27,107 bases of DNA from JBNJGT01 sp964473285 (GTDB taxonomy: Archaea > Nanobdellota > Nanobdellia > Woesearchaeales > JACJVW01), in assembly GCA_964473285.1 (NCBI GenBank), contig CAYYOI010000021.1:1-27107 (forward strand). The letters run 5' to 3'. This document shows, in pieces, positions 14,607 through 22,238 of this stretch; the first letter of the stretch is position 1, and each line of letters begins with the position of its first letter. The notes under the pieces were generated by a model. It saw nothing but the letters and a program-made list of their open reading frames with translations. It searched no databases and had not been told where the DNA came from. Both the position numbers and the translations under genes were made by a program.

Positions 14607-15074
14607 ATGAAAAAGTTAGAGAAAGAAGTCTATGGGGTTTTTGAAGGAATCATGCAGGACTTTGGCCTGGATACCCTAAGCGGCAGGATATTTGTAGCAC
14701 TATTTCTGGCACCTGGAGAAATCGCCCTGGAAGAGATTGCAAAAAAGACAGGGTACAGCCTTTCCAGCGTAAGCACAAAGATGCGATTCTTTGAACAGAC
14801 TGATCTTGTAAAAAGGAAGCGAAAACCTGGCTCAAAGAAAGTCTATTTTCTCATGGACATGGATGTTACTGAACTTACCAGACACAAAATCCAGTTATCA
14901 TTAGACCGGGAGATCAAACCACTAAAAAAACAGATTCCTGAGATAATAAAAAGGCATAAGCCTGTAAGCAATCAATCAACAGATGTATCACAAAGAATCC
15001 AGACCCTGGAGAAAATGATGAAGGATGTGAAGCATGTTGAAGCTGTACTTAAAAAAACATTGGATGAATTATGA
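14607..15074 (+). CDS. GbsR/MarR-type winged-helix regulator of the ABC operon
   Basis: The 155-aa protein resembles the GbsR (COG1510) branch of winged helices. It has a helical start (MKKLEKEVYGVFEGIMQDFGL), LSGRIFVALFLAPGEIALEEIAKKTGYSLSSVSTKMRFFEQTDLV as the helix-turn-helix, and a wing with KRKRKPGSKKVYFLM. The C-terminal half is helical and probably a coiled-coil dimerisation arm (about 95-155). It is the first gene of a five-gene operon, and its stop overlaps the ATPase start by 4 bp. The palindrome immediately before its ATG suggests it represses itself and the transporter. The inducer is unknown. Confidence 0.8.
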   Translation: MKKLEKEVYGVFEGIMQDFGLDTLSGRIFVALFLAPGEIALEEIAKKTGYSLSSVSTKMRFFEQTDLVKRKRKPGSKKVYFLMDMDVTELTRHKIQLSLDREIKPLKKQIPEIIKRHKPVSNQSTDVSQRIQTLEKMMKDVKHVEAVLKKTLDEL

Positions 15075-15766
15075 TGAAAGAAGAGATAATAACCCTAAAG
15101 GATGTATGGAAAACCTATCGCATGGGTGATGTTGAGGTGCATGCACTGAGGGGACTGAACCTTTCAATAAAGAAAGGAGAATTCGTATCGATACAAGGTC
15201 CAAGCGGAAGCGGTAAATCCACAGCCATGAACATGGTTGGCGCACTTGACCTTCCTACAAGGGGAAAGATATATCTTGATAATAAGGATATATCAACCAT
15301 GAGTGAATCTGATCTTGCCCAGATAAGGGGAAAGAAGATAGGTTTCATCTTCCAGCAGTTCAACCTGATCCCAACAATGAGTGCTCTTGAGAATGTTGCG
15401 CTTCCAATGATGTTTCAGGGAGCGTCAAAGGAAAAGAGGGAAAGAAGGGCAAAAGAATTGCTTGAGATGGTGGAACTTGGTGAAAGGCTTGATCATAAAC
15501 CATATGAGATGAGTGGAGGGCAGCAGCAGAGGGTTGCTATCGCAAGGTCTCTAGTGAATGAACCTGAAGTAATCCTTGCGGACGAGCCTACCGGAAACCT
15601 GGATTCAAAGACAAGCAATATCGTTATGGAATTCCTGAAAGACCTTCACAAGAATAAAAAAACAACAATCATCATGGTAACACATGATCCTGATACTGCA
15701 AAATTTGCCGAAAGGGTTGAATCACTTCATGACGGACAGATAATCAAAAGGAGGAAGAAAAAATGA
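15071..15766 (+). CDS. ABC transporter ATP-binding protein, MacB/LolD type
   Basis: The 231-aa nucleotide-binding subunit has Walker A GPSGSGKST (about 41-49), the Q-loop FIFQQFNLIPTMSALENV, signature SGGQQQR, Walker B VILADEPTGNLDSKT and the H-loop VTHD. FQQFNL with ADEPTGNLD is characteristic of the MacB/LolD/FtsE group, which drives mechanotransmission rather than ordinary substrate pumping. It overlaps the regulator and the next gene by 4 bp each (ATGA). A second ATG directly follows the first and could also be used. It should energise the two FtsX-type permeases downstream. Confidence 0.95.
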   Translation: MMKEEIITLKDVWKTYRMGDVEVHALRGLNLSIKKGEFVSIQGPSGSGKSTAMNMVGALDLPTRGKIYLDNKDISTMSESDLAQIRGKKIGFIFQQFNLIPTMSALENVALPMMFQGASKEKRERRAKELLEMVELGERLDHKPYEMSGGQQQRVAIARSLVNEPEVILADEPTGNLDSKTSNIVMEFLKDLHKNKKTTIIMVTHDPDTAKFAERVESLHDGQIIKRRKKK

Positions 15767-16965
15767 AAAGGTTTTTACTGATACTATTACTGCTACCATT
15801 TGCTTTTGCGCAAGTACCTGACACTGCGAAGATCAACGTGGATCTCCTGAGCCAGGATCCTGATCCAGTAGGGCCTGGTTCAATCGTGGATGTCAGATTC
15901 CAGGTCAATAATATCGGAACTGAAAGCATAAAAGGGGCTTTGCTGGAAGTGACTCCTGATTTCCCATTCTCAAAAGCAGGAGAGACTCAAAAGACTCTAG
16001 GAACAATAAATGCAAGACAGATAGGTGAAGAATCTTATGTGGTCTTCTTCAAGCTTCATGTTTCTGAGGAGGCTACAAGCGGAATCTATGACCTTGACCT
16101 GAGGATCTCATTGGATGGGGGAAATACCTACAAGTATCTGAATCCTTACAATATCAGGGTAGAGACTGAAGACCCTATCCTTGCTATAGATAGCGTGAAA
16201 AGTGAACCTGAACTTGTCAGTCCGGGAAAGGATGTTAATGTAAGCATTGGTCTCAAGAACATGGCTGAGACATTCTTCAGAAGGATAAGTGTCAAGATGG
16301 GTCTTGAAGATATGCCTTTCTCACCTATAGGAAGCTCAAATGAGAAGACCATCGATATCCTTAGGGGAAATGCACAAAGATCCGTAGACTTCATGATGAG
16401 CGCTGATGCTGATGCTGATTCAGGGATATACAAGATTCCAACAACCATCACTTTCACAGATGACAGCGGAGAGATAAGGACCTCACAGCAGATAATCAGC
16501 ATAAAGGTTGGAAAAGAACCTGAACTTATGGTGCAGCTTGACAATAATGAGCCGTTCATAATAGGTTCCACAAATGAGTTAGAGATACGTTTCATCAATA
16601 AGGACACTGAGGATGTCAGGTTTCTTACTGCAAAATTAAGAGACAGTGACGAGTATGAGATTCTATCGTCAAAATCAGAATATGTTGGAAACATTGACTC
16701 AGATGACTATGAGACTGCAGAGTATGATATAAGATGCATAAAATGCGATGATGGGGAATCTACATTCACAGTGGATGTTGAATATGCAGATGAGAACAAT
16801 AACCAGTATTCTGAGACATACACTGTGACAAACAAGGTATTCACGCAACAGGAAGCAGTAGAGCAAGGATTGGTACAAAAGAATAACACTCTTGGAGTAC
16901 TGATTGTCATAGCTATAGTTGTGGTGGGATTCCTTATCTACAGGTATAGAAAGAAGAGAAAATGA
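15763..16965 (+). CDS. Exported, C-terminally anchored beta-sandwich protein (COG1361-like)
   Basis: The 400-aa protein has a signal peptide (MKRFLLILLLLPFAFA, cleavage likely before Gln17). Three repeated beta-sandwich segments of about 110-120 residues follow, each resembling CARDB/S-layer-like domains (for example PDPVGPGSIVDVRFQVNNIGTESIKGALLEV and PELVSPGKDVNVSIGLKNMAETFFRRISVKM). A CIKC pair lies near residue 325. It ends with a transmembrane helix (about 376-394) and a basic RYRKKRK stop-transfer tail. COG1361 proteins commonly accompany archaeal MacB-type permeases and could serve as the external partner, much as MacA does for MacB in bacteria. That functional analogy is inference. 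Confidence 0.8.
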   Translation: MKRFLLILLLLPFAFAQVPDTAKINVDLLSQDPDPVGPGSIVDVRFQVNNIGTESIKGALLEVTPDFPFSKAGETQKTLGTINARQIGEESYVVFFKLHVSEEATSGIYDLDLRISLDGGNTYKYLNPYNIRVETEDPILAIDSVKSEPELVSPGKDVNVSIGLKNMAETFFRRISVKMGLEDMPFSPIGSSNEKTIDILRGNAQRSVDFMMSADADADSGIYKIPTTITFTDDSGEIRTSQQIISIKVGKEPELMVQLDNNEPFIIGSTNELEIRFINKDTEDVRFLTAKLRDSDEYEILSSKSEYVGNIDSDDYETAEYDIRCIKCDDGESTFTVDVEYADENNNQYSETYTVTNKVFTQQEAVEQGLVQKNNTLGVLIVIAIVVVGFLIYRYRKKRK

Positions 16966-18182
16966 TACTGGATCTCTTCAGGGTCTCACTGCGAAATCTT
17001 GCCAGGAGAAGGACCCGGTCATATCTTACAATGATTGGGATTTTCATAGGTATTGCAGCGGTAGTTTCCCTCATCGGACTTGGTGAAGGATTGCGGACAG
17101 CAATAACCAGCCAGTTCGGTTTCCTTGGAACAGACATGCTTACCATACAGGCAAAGGGAGTTACCGCAGGTCCACCGGGAACAGGGGCAGCAACGCCTCT
17201 TGAGCAGGACCTGGTAAGAGAGATAGAAGATGTTGATGGCCTTGAGACTGTGTTTGGGAGATATATCACTTCTGCAAAGACAGAGGTTGATGATTTCAGT
17301 TTTGTCTCTTTTGTGGGATCTATACCTAATGACGAGGCACGCAGGACTTTTGAGAGGATGTTCAATCTTGAAGCTGAAAAGGGTAGACTCCTGAAAGACG
17401 GGGATAACAATAAAGTAATGCTCGGGAATGATTTCATGGAGTCAACAAGCAACAGGGACGGGCTTCGTGTGGGAGATAGCATCACAATAAAAGATAAGGA
17501 ATTTGAGATAGTAGGATTCATAGAGAAAAAGGGGAGTTTTACTGTTGATTCTATAGTTTTCATGAATGAGGATACGATGAAGGATCTCTTTGAGATTGAT
17601 GAGACTGTAGACGTGATTATTGCAAAAGCCAGGGATGTTGATGATATACCTAAGATAAAAGAAGACATAGAAAAGGTATTAAGGAAGGAGAGGGATGTTG
17701 ATTTGGGAGACGAAAACTTCGAGGTGCAGACTCCTGAAGGGACCCTTGAAACACTTAATTCCACACTTTTTGCAGTACAACTATTTGTGACAATCATAGC
17801 GCTGATCTCAATCCTTGTGGGAGGGATCGGTATAACAAATACAATGTATACTTCAGTCCTGGAACGAACAAAAGAAATAGGGATACTCAAATCAATCGGT
17901 GCGCGAAATTCTATGGTATTTTCCATATTCCTTATGGAGTCAGGATTGCTTGGGATGATGGGGGGATTGATCGGAATATTGCTGGGGCTTTCCCTTGCTT
18001 ATGGGCTTGCAGGAATTGCAAGAGTTACACTGGGTATTGACATGATACAGGCCCAGGTATCTTTACTGCTTATTGCGGGATCATTAGTCTTCTCGTTCCT
18101 GATCGGGACAATATCAGGGGCTTTGCCTGCGTACCAGGCTTCAAAAAAGAATCCAGTGGATGCGTTGAGATTTGCAAAATGA
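16962..18182 (+). CDS. ABC transporter permease, MacB/FtsX type (first copy)
   Basis: The 406-aa permease has the MacB-type layout. The first membrane helix follows a basic RRRTRSYLTMIGIFIGIAAVVSLIGLGEGL segment (about 18-45), then a large external core domain (about 50-265). Three more helices form the FtsX domain, with ITNTMYTSVLERTKEIGILKSIGARNSMV between helices two and three, and it ends NPVDALRFAK. The ERTKEIGILKSIGA coupling motif is diagnostic. It overlaps both neighbours by 4 bp. Unlike MacB, no ATPase domain is fused; the separate subunit two genes upstream should serve. Confidence 0.93.
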   Translation: MILDLFRVSLRNLARRRTRSYLTMIGIFIGIAAVVSLIGLGEGLRTAITSQFGFLGTDMLTIQAKGVTAGPPGTGAATPLEQDLVREIEDVDGLETVFGRYITSAKTEVDDFSFVSFVGSIPNDEARRTFERMFNLEAEKGRLLKDGDNNKVMLGNDFMESTSNRDGLRVGDSITIKDKEFEIVGFIEKKGSFTVDSIVFMNEDTMKDLFEIDETVDVIIAKARDVDDIPKIKEDIEKVLRKERDVDLGDENFEVQTPEGTLETLNSTLFAVQLFVTIIALISILVGGIGITNTMYTSVLERTKEIGILKSIGARNSMVFSIFLMESGLLGMMGGLIGILLGLSLAYGLAGIARVTLGIDMIQAQVSLLLIAGSLVFSFLIGTISGALPAYQASKKNPVDALRFAK

Positions 18183-19378
18183 TGGACTTATTCAAATATT
18201 CATTGAAGAATGTTGCAACCAGAAAGCTGCGAAGTTTCCTTACAACACTTTCTATAGTGATTGGGATTGCATCAATATTTGCAATACTTTCGTTTGGACT
18301 TGGCCTGCAGTCATACATAAATGAGCTTGCAACAGAGGCGGGAAGCGACAAGTTTTTCATACAGGCAAAGGGGATGGGTGCACCTGGAACAGATGAGAGT
18401 TTCTCAATATCAGAACAAGATCTGGAAATAGTTTCTGGTATCAGTGAAGTGGAAGAGGTTACAGGACTGTACATGAAGGTTGCAGAGATAAGATATGATG
18501 ATGAGACTGTCTACAAATTCATAACAGGTGTTGATCCTGACCAGCTTGACATGATAGAGGAAGCGTTCACTGTAGAGATCTTTGAAGGTAGAAGGTTAAG
18601 GGAAGGCCAGAAGAGCAAGGTTGTCCTTGGATATAATTACAGGGAAAAACTGTTTGATGATACTGTCTACGAGGGAGACAAGATAGAAATCCAGGGGAAG
18701 AGATTTGATGTAGTAGGATTCTATGAAGAGATAGGAAATGCGCAGGATGATGAGATGGTTTACATGACCCATTCTGCAATGGAGGAATTGTATCCTGAGA
18801 TAGAATATTCTTTTGTCATCGGAAGAGTAAAAGATAATGTTGACATGGACAATATTGCCGAAACAATCGAAGAGGAGTTAAGGGATGAGAAAGGGATAGA
18901 AGAGGGTGAGGAAGAATTCTTTGTCCAGACATTCAGTGATGCGCTTGAGACTTTCGGTACGATAATTGACGTACTTAATGCTATCCTTTTCCTTATTGCT
19001 TTCATATCGATGATTGTTGCTTTTGTGAATATCATGAATACCATGTATACTGCTGTCATTGAACGTACAAATGAGATCGGCATAATGAAGGCTATTGGTG
19101 CAAGGAACAGTTCAATACTCATCATCTTCCTGTTTGAGTCTGCATTCCTTGGATTTATAGGAGGAGTGATAGGGGTTGGATTGGGTTATATCATTGCAAG
19201 CATCGGAGGGAATTTTGCTGCAAGTGCAGGTTATGCTTTGTTGAGCCCGGCCTTCCCACCTGTTCTTATAGTAGGTTGTGTAGCATTTGCAACAGGGGTA
19301 GGCGCCCTTGCAGGGGTGCTTCCCGCGCGACAGGCAGCACAACAGAATCCTGTGGATGCACTTAGATGTGAGGAATAA
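18179..19378 (+). CDS. ABC transporter permease, MacB/FtsX type (second copy)
   Basis: This 399-aa paralogue of the preceding permease has the same plan. Helix one is near RKLRSFLTTLSIVIGIASIFAILSFGLGL, followed by an external core (about 50-260) and three C-terminal helices. The coupling loop reads NTMYTAVIERTNEIGIMKAIGARNSSIL, and the end is NPVDALRCEE. The two permeases share most motifs but differ along the external core, which fits a heterodimer rather than the MacB homodimer. It is the last gene of the operon; a short T-run (19379-19383) follows the stop. The substrate is unknown. Confidence 0.93.
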   Translation: MMDLFKYSLKNVATRKLRSFLTTLSIVIGIASIFAILSFGLGLQSYINELATEAGSDKFFIQAKGMGAPGTDESFSISEQDLEIVSGISEVEEVTGLYMKVAEIRYDDETVYKFITGVDPDQLDMIEEAFTVEIFEGRRLREGQKSKVVLGYNYREKLFDDTVYEGDKIEIQGKRFDVVGFYEEIGNAQDDEMVYMTHSAMEELYPEIEYSFVIGRVKDNVDMDNIAETIEEELRDEKGIEEGEEEFFVQTFSDALETFGTIIDVLNAILFLIAFISMIVAFVNIMNTMYTAVIERTNEIGIMKAIGARNSSILIIFLFESAFLGFIGGVIGVGLGYIIASIGGNFAASAGYALLSPAFPPVLIVGCVAFATGVGALAGVLPARQAAQQNPVDALRCEE

Positions 19379-19684
19379 TTTTTAAACTTATAACTTATTT
19401 AATAATGGAAATTTTATATTATGGATGAAACAATCATTTATGAGGCTGATTTTTGGAAAGTTGTCTAATCCCTTAGCATATTTAGATGTGTAATTGTTCT
19501 CAAAAGAGATTGTTGAGAAATGAAGATGGATGGATTTTCATAAAAACATTGTTCAAAAGTTAGAATCTGCTTTGTAAAAGTGAAAAAACTCATATCAGGA
19601 TTTATACAAAAACCTTTGATAATAGTATTTTTTCGTGCAGGAGGAATACAGAAATTAGTTTGAATAAATTATTAAAAATAAAAA
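19379..19684. other. 306-bp AT-rich gap between convergent transcripts
   Basis: Both flanking genes end here. A T-run directly after the permease stop (19379-19383) and another at 19626-19632 could end the ABC operon. On the minus strand, T-rich runs at about 19672-19684 follow the TRAM gene and probably terminate it. A 15-codon ORF from 19421 lacks a Shine-Dalgarno and is not supported. No RNA gene was recognised. Confidence 0.5.
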
Positions 19685-20035
19685 TTATTTTGATCCGTAT
19701 GCTTCCGGATCATCATCACCGAAGTCCTCAGAATCTTCTGGAGCTGGTTCTTCGGAAGGAGCGTTAACCTCATCTTTTGAAACTTCTATGTAGGCTTTAT
19801 CTGATTTTATTGGTCCGTCTGATTCGCCAATCTTCTCTGCAAAAGCCATCTTTCGTAATACTTTATTTATCCGTATCTTGACCTTGTCACCTTTCTGTGT
19901 ATCAGGGACAAATATCACAAATCCCTTTCGCTTGCAGATCCCATCGCCTTTCTCACCGACGGCTTCTACTTCCACATTTAGAGTCTGGCCTTCTAAAACA
20001 GGCCGGAAATCCGTATCTCCAAAGTCTTGTCTCAT
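19685..20035 (-). CDS. TRAM-domain RNA-binding protein with acidic tail
   Basis: The 116-aa protein contains one TRAM domain (about 10-70): PVLEGQTLNVEVEAVGEKGDGICKRKGFVIFVPDTQKGDKVKIRINKVLRKMAFAEKI. The VGEKGDGI and GFVIFVP segments are typical of archaeal single-TRAM proteins. One studied in methanogens acts as an RNA chaperone in the cold. A Ser/Pro/Asp/Glu-rich acidic tail (about 90-116) is added here and is likely disordered. The Shine-Dalgarno TAGGTGA precedes the ATG. A TATA-like element (TTTATAAAA, about 20097-20105, read on the minus strand) gives a leader of about 40 nt, so unlike many neighbours this gene is not leaderless. Confidence 0.88.
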   Translation of the reverse strand: MRQDFGDTDFRPVLEGQTLNVEVEAVGEKGDGICKRKGFVIFVPDTQKGDKVKIRINKVLRKMAFAEKIGESDGPIKSDKAYIEVSKDEVNAPSEEPAPEDSEDFGDDDPEAYGSK

Positions 20036-20113
20036 TTCTTATTTTCACCTAATTCATATTCAGGCTGTGCCTGATTGCATGTTAAAATACCTGCAAGTTT
20101 ATAAAAGTGGTGG

Positions 20114-22186
20114 TTATCCAAACTCAATTTCATTTGCCGCAAGATAATCACACACTATCCTGTTGCTCTCAAAACAGTTCCGGCTGCAACCTTTCTTATA
20201 CTGGTAAAAATAGCCAGGGGTTTTCAGCATATCCTTCTCTTGTGCCACATTCTCTATGATTAAGGGCATGGCTTCATGGAGGAAATGGTCAGGTGCAAAT
20301 CTTGTTATGGGAGAGTATTGCTGCTGACGGTAACTTACTGTATGATCAGGTGGCTCACCATTGAAGCCCTTATAGAATGCGCACTTGTTCAATACACAAT
20401 AAATATTTTGTACTGAGAGGCCAAGATGCTCTTCAACTGACTGCTTGATTGCCCACCCATAAAAGAAGGTCTGGAGAAGGTACTTGTGCTCAGGATAAGG
20501 GGTGACGCGGTTTGTCTTGGTGTCAAGGATAAGGATATCGTAACTGTCTGATTTTTCAAGAAAGAGATAGCAATCAGGGTGATAGGATAACCTTATGCCT
20601 TTATGGGTCTGGCAAAAGGGGGTTTCAGTATAGTTGTCCGAAGATGTGGGTTCTATCCCTGCTTCCTTCAAGGTCTGGTAATGGACAAGCCCTTCTTTTG
20701 GGTCAGAGGAAAGGGCGTGTATGAAACTTCCTCTTATGGCGGGCAGAGGAGTCATGGTCTCTGGATGATAATGTTCCCATATCAATGAGTCAGCAGGTGC
20801 ATTAGCTTTGAGTATCTGCAGGAATTCTTCTTCAGGCATTTCTGATATAAGTTTTTCAACTGTGCAACCTAGGTCAATTGTTCCTTCATTAAAATCTGAT
20901 AACCATCTTTTGTCAAAGTGGGGATTTGCATTAAGGGAGAATTCTGAACCACGGATGTGCCCTTTCATATTGGTTATGGAGGGAATGGAAAAGAAACCAT
21001 CAATCTTGTCTGGAGTCAATACTTTCTTTCCTTCGAGCTCTTCCTGCCAGCGGTATATTCTTTTTGATAGTGCGCGGAAATCGTCGTATACAGGAGGGTC
21101 TGATCTTAAGAGTTCAGCGAGCCTGAGTTCTATGCGCTTGAAACCAAGGCCGTAGAGGGATGCAAATGATGATGCGGCCTGGTAGCCTTCTTCATCTTCC
21201 CTGCGCAGATCGTCAACCAGATCATCCAGGTTAGGATGTCTTCCAATGCAAGAGGATTCTATAAGGGCAAATGGATGCCTTGATGATTCATAATCAATAG
21301 GAGAGGCATGAGAAACAGGCCTGAACCTCTGTCGCTCTTCATTACAGGTATTTGCCATGAAACCTAACAAGCGGCCAATTGCGGTTGGATCGCATATGCC
21401 AAAGGATGACTTGTTGGTTCCTGTGAGTATGCCTTGGCCGATATGGGCAAAGGGTAATCTTTTGGTGGTGTAGTTATTGACAGAGGCGATGACTGCGCTT
21501 GAATCAGCGCCTTTCTCCATGTAAAGAGGAATCTCTTTTATTCCAAGATCCCTGAAACGGGGCAGTGCTGAGGGAAGGAGTTTTTCCAGAAGCACTGCAT
21601 GCTTGAATGCCATTAGCTGGCGGTTTAAGTATACCTCCTCCTGGCGCTCATTATCCTTTCTCAGGAGAGAGGGATTATATGAGGATAAGGGAATCGAGTA
21701 ATTAGTAGAGGTACTTGTTCCTTTGGTGTGTGAACCTACCAGGTCTTCAAGACCCTTATTGGGTATCTGAAAGTATGTTGTAGGCTGGATATACAGGAAT
21801 GCAAAGTTTGAGAGGCATTGTTCTGAGAACCTGGAGATATTCTCCAGGAGAATGTTTGAGAAGATATGGTTCATGGAGTAAGGGTCAATGCCTTTTTTCT
21901 TGAAGAAATAATCATCTACCAGGGAGATGCCGTTCACAAGTATTGGGATGCGGTCGAAGCCTTCAATGCGCTCAAGGACTTTTGCTTCTCTTGCGCGGAA
22001 TCTTTCCATGCGGGTGAAACCAGGAAGCGCCTCATAGGCCTTTTCGATAACAGGTGAGAGATTTTTTTTCCTGATTGTTTTTTTGAGACCTTCAGAATTA
22101 TTTATACCTCTCTCTTCAAGATAAGGCTGGAGTATATAAAGGAGGGCACCTGTCTGCTTGATGCTGAAGATCGTATCAGCTTCCAT
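20114..22186 (-). CDS. PD-(D/E)XK (RecB/Cas4-like) nuclease, large, with C-terminal cysteines
   Basis: The 690-aa protein has a RecB/Cas4-type nuclease domain at its C-terminus. RGSFIHALSS carries His490, LSYHPDCYLFLE carries Asp538, ILDTKT carries Asp555 and Lys557, and HKYLLQTFFYG carries Gln572 and Tyr576. Three Cys (667, 671, 679; CX3CX7C) lie near the end, as in Fe-S nucleases of the Cas4/AddB group, though a fourth ligand is not identified. The first 480 residues match nothing I recognise and show no helicase motifs. I chose the ATG at 22186 over a GTG at 22204 because it lies 26.5 bp from the shared TATA palindrome. It is divergent from the polymerase-like gene, with which it probably works on DNA. 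Confidence 0.75.
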   Translation of the reverse strand: MEADTIFSIKQTGALLYILQPYLEERGINNSEGLKKTIRKKNLSPVIEKAYEALPGFTRMERFRAREAKVLERIEGFDRIPILVNGISLVDDYFFKKKGIDPYSMNHIFSNILLENISRFSEQCLSNFAFLYIQPTTYFQIPNKGLEDLVGSHTKGTSTSTNYSIPLSSYNPSLLRKDNERQEEVYLNRQLMAFKHAVLLEKLLPSALPRFRDLGIKEIPLYMEKGADSSAVIASVNNYTTKRLPFAHIGQGILTGTNKSSFGICDPTAIGRLLGFMANTCNEERQRFRPVSHASPIDYESSRHPFALIESSCIGRHPNLDDLVDDLRREDEEGYQAASSFASLYGLGFKRIELRLAELLRSDPPVYDDFRALSKRIYRWQEELEGKKVLTPDKIDGFFSIPSITNMKGHIRGSEFSLNANPHFDKRWLSDFNEGTIDLGCTVEKLISEMPEEEFLQILKANAPADSLIWEHYHPETMTPLPAIRGSFIHALSSDPKEGLVHYQTLKEAGIEPTSSDNYTETPFCQTHKGIRLSYHPDCYLFLEKSDSYDILILDTKTNRVTPYPEHKYLLQTFFYGWAIKQSVEEHLGLSVQNIYCVLNKCAFYKGFNGEPPDHTVSYRQQQYSPITRFAPDHFLHEAMPLIIENVAQEKDMLKTPGYFYQYKKGCSRNCFESNRIVCDYLAANEIEFG

Positions 22187-22205
22187 GGGGGAATAAAGTG
22201 GCACT

Positions 22206-22219
22206 ATATTTATAAATAT
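22206..22219. promoter_or_regulatory. Symmetric bidirectional TATA palindrome
   Basis: ATATTTATAAATAT is a perfect 14-bp palindrome containing a TATA box on each strand. Its centre (22212.5) lies exactly 26.5 bp from the plus-strand ATG at 22239 and 26.5 bp from the minus-strand ATG at 22186. That is the leaderless spacing used elsewhere in the window, and neither gene has a Shine-Dalgarno. One element probably drives both genes. Confidence 0.7.
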
Positions 22220-22238
22220 TGGTTGTTTTTACTACTCT

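Noticed and set aside
19421..19468. A 15-codon ORF (MDETIIYEADFWKVV) after the ABC operon
   Set aside because: It has no Shine-Dalgarno and no clear TATA at the right distance; it is likely chance in an AT-rich gap.
19554..19561. CAAAAGTT near 19554 as a further copy of the trpB upstream element
   Set aside because: It is a lone half-site between converging genes with no promoter beside it; such AT-rich words occur by chance.
20114..22186. Calling the PD-(D/E)XK protein Cas4 as part of a CRISPR-Cas system
   Set aside because: There is no repeat array, cas1, cas2 or effector gene in the window, and the protein is far longer than Cas4.
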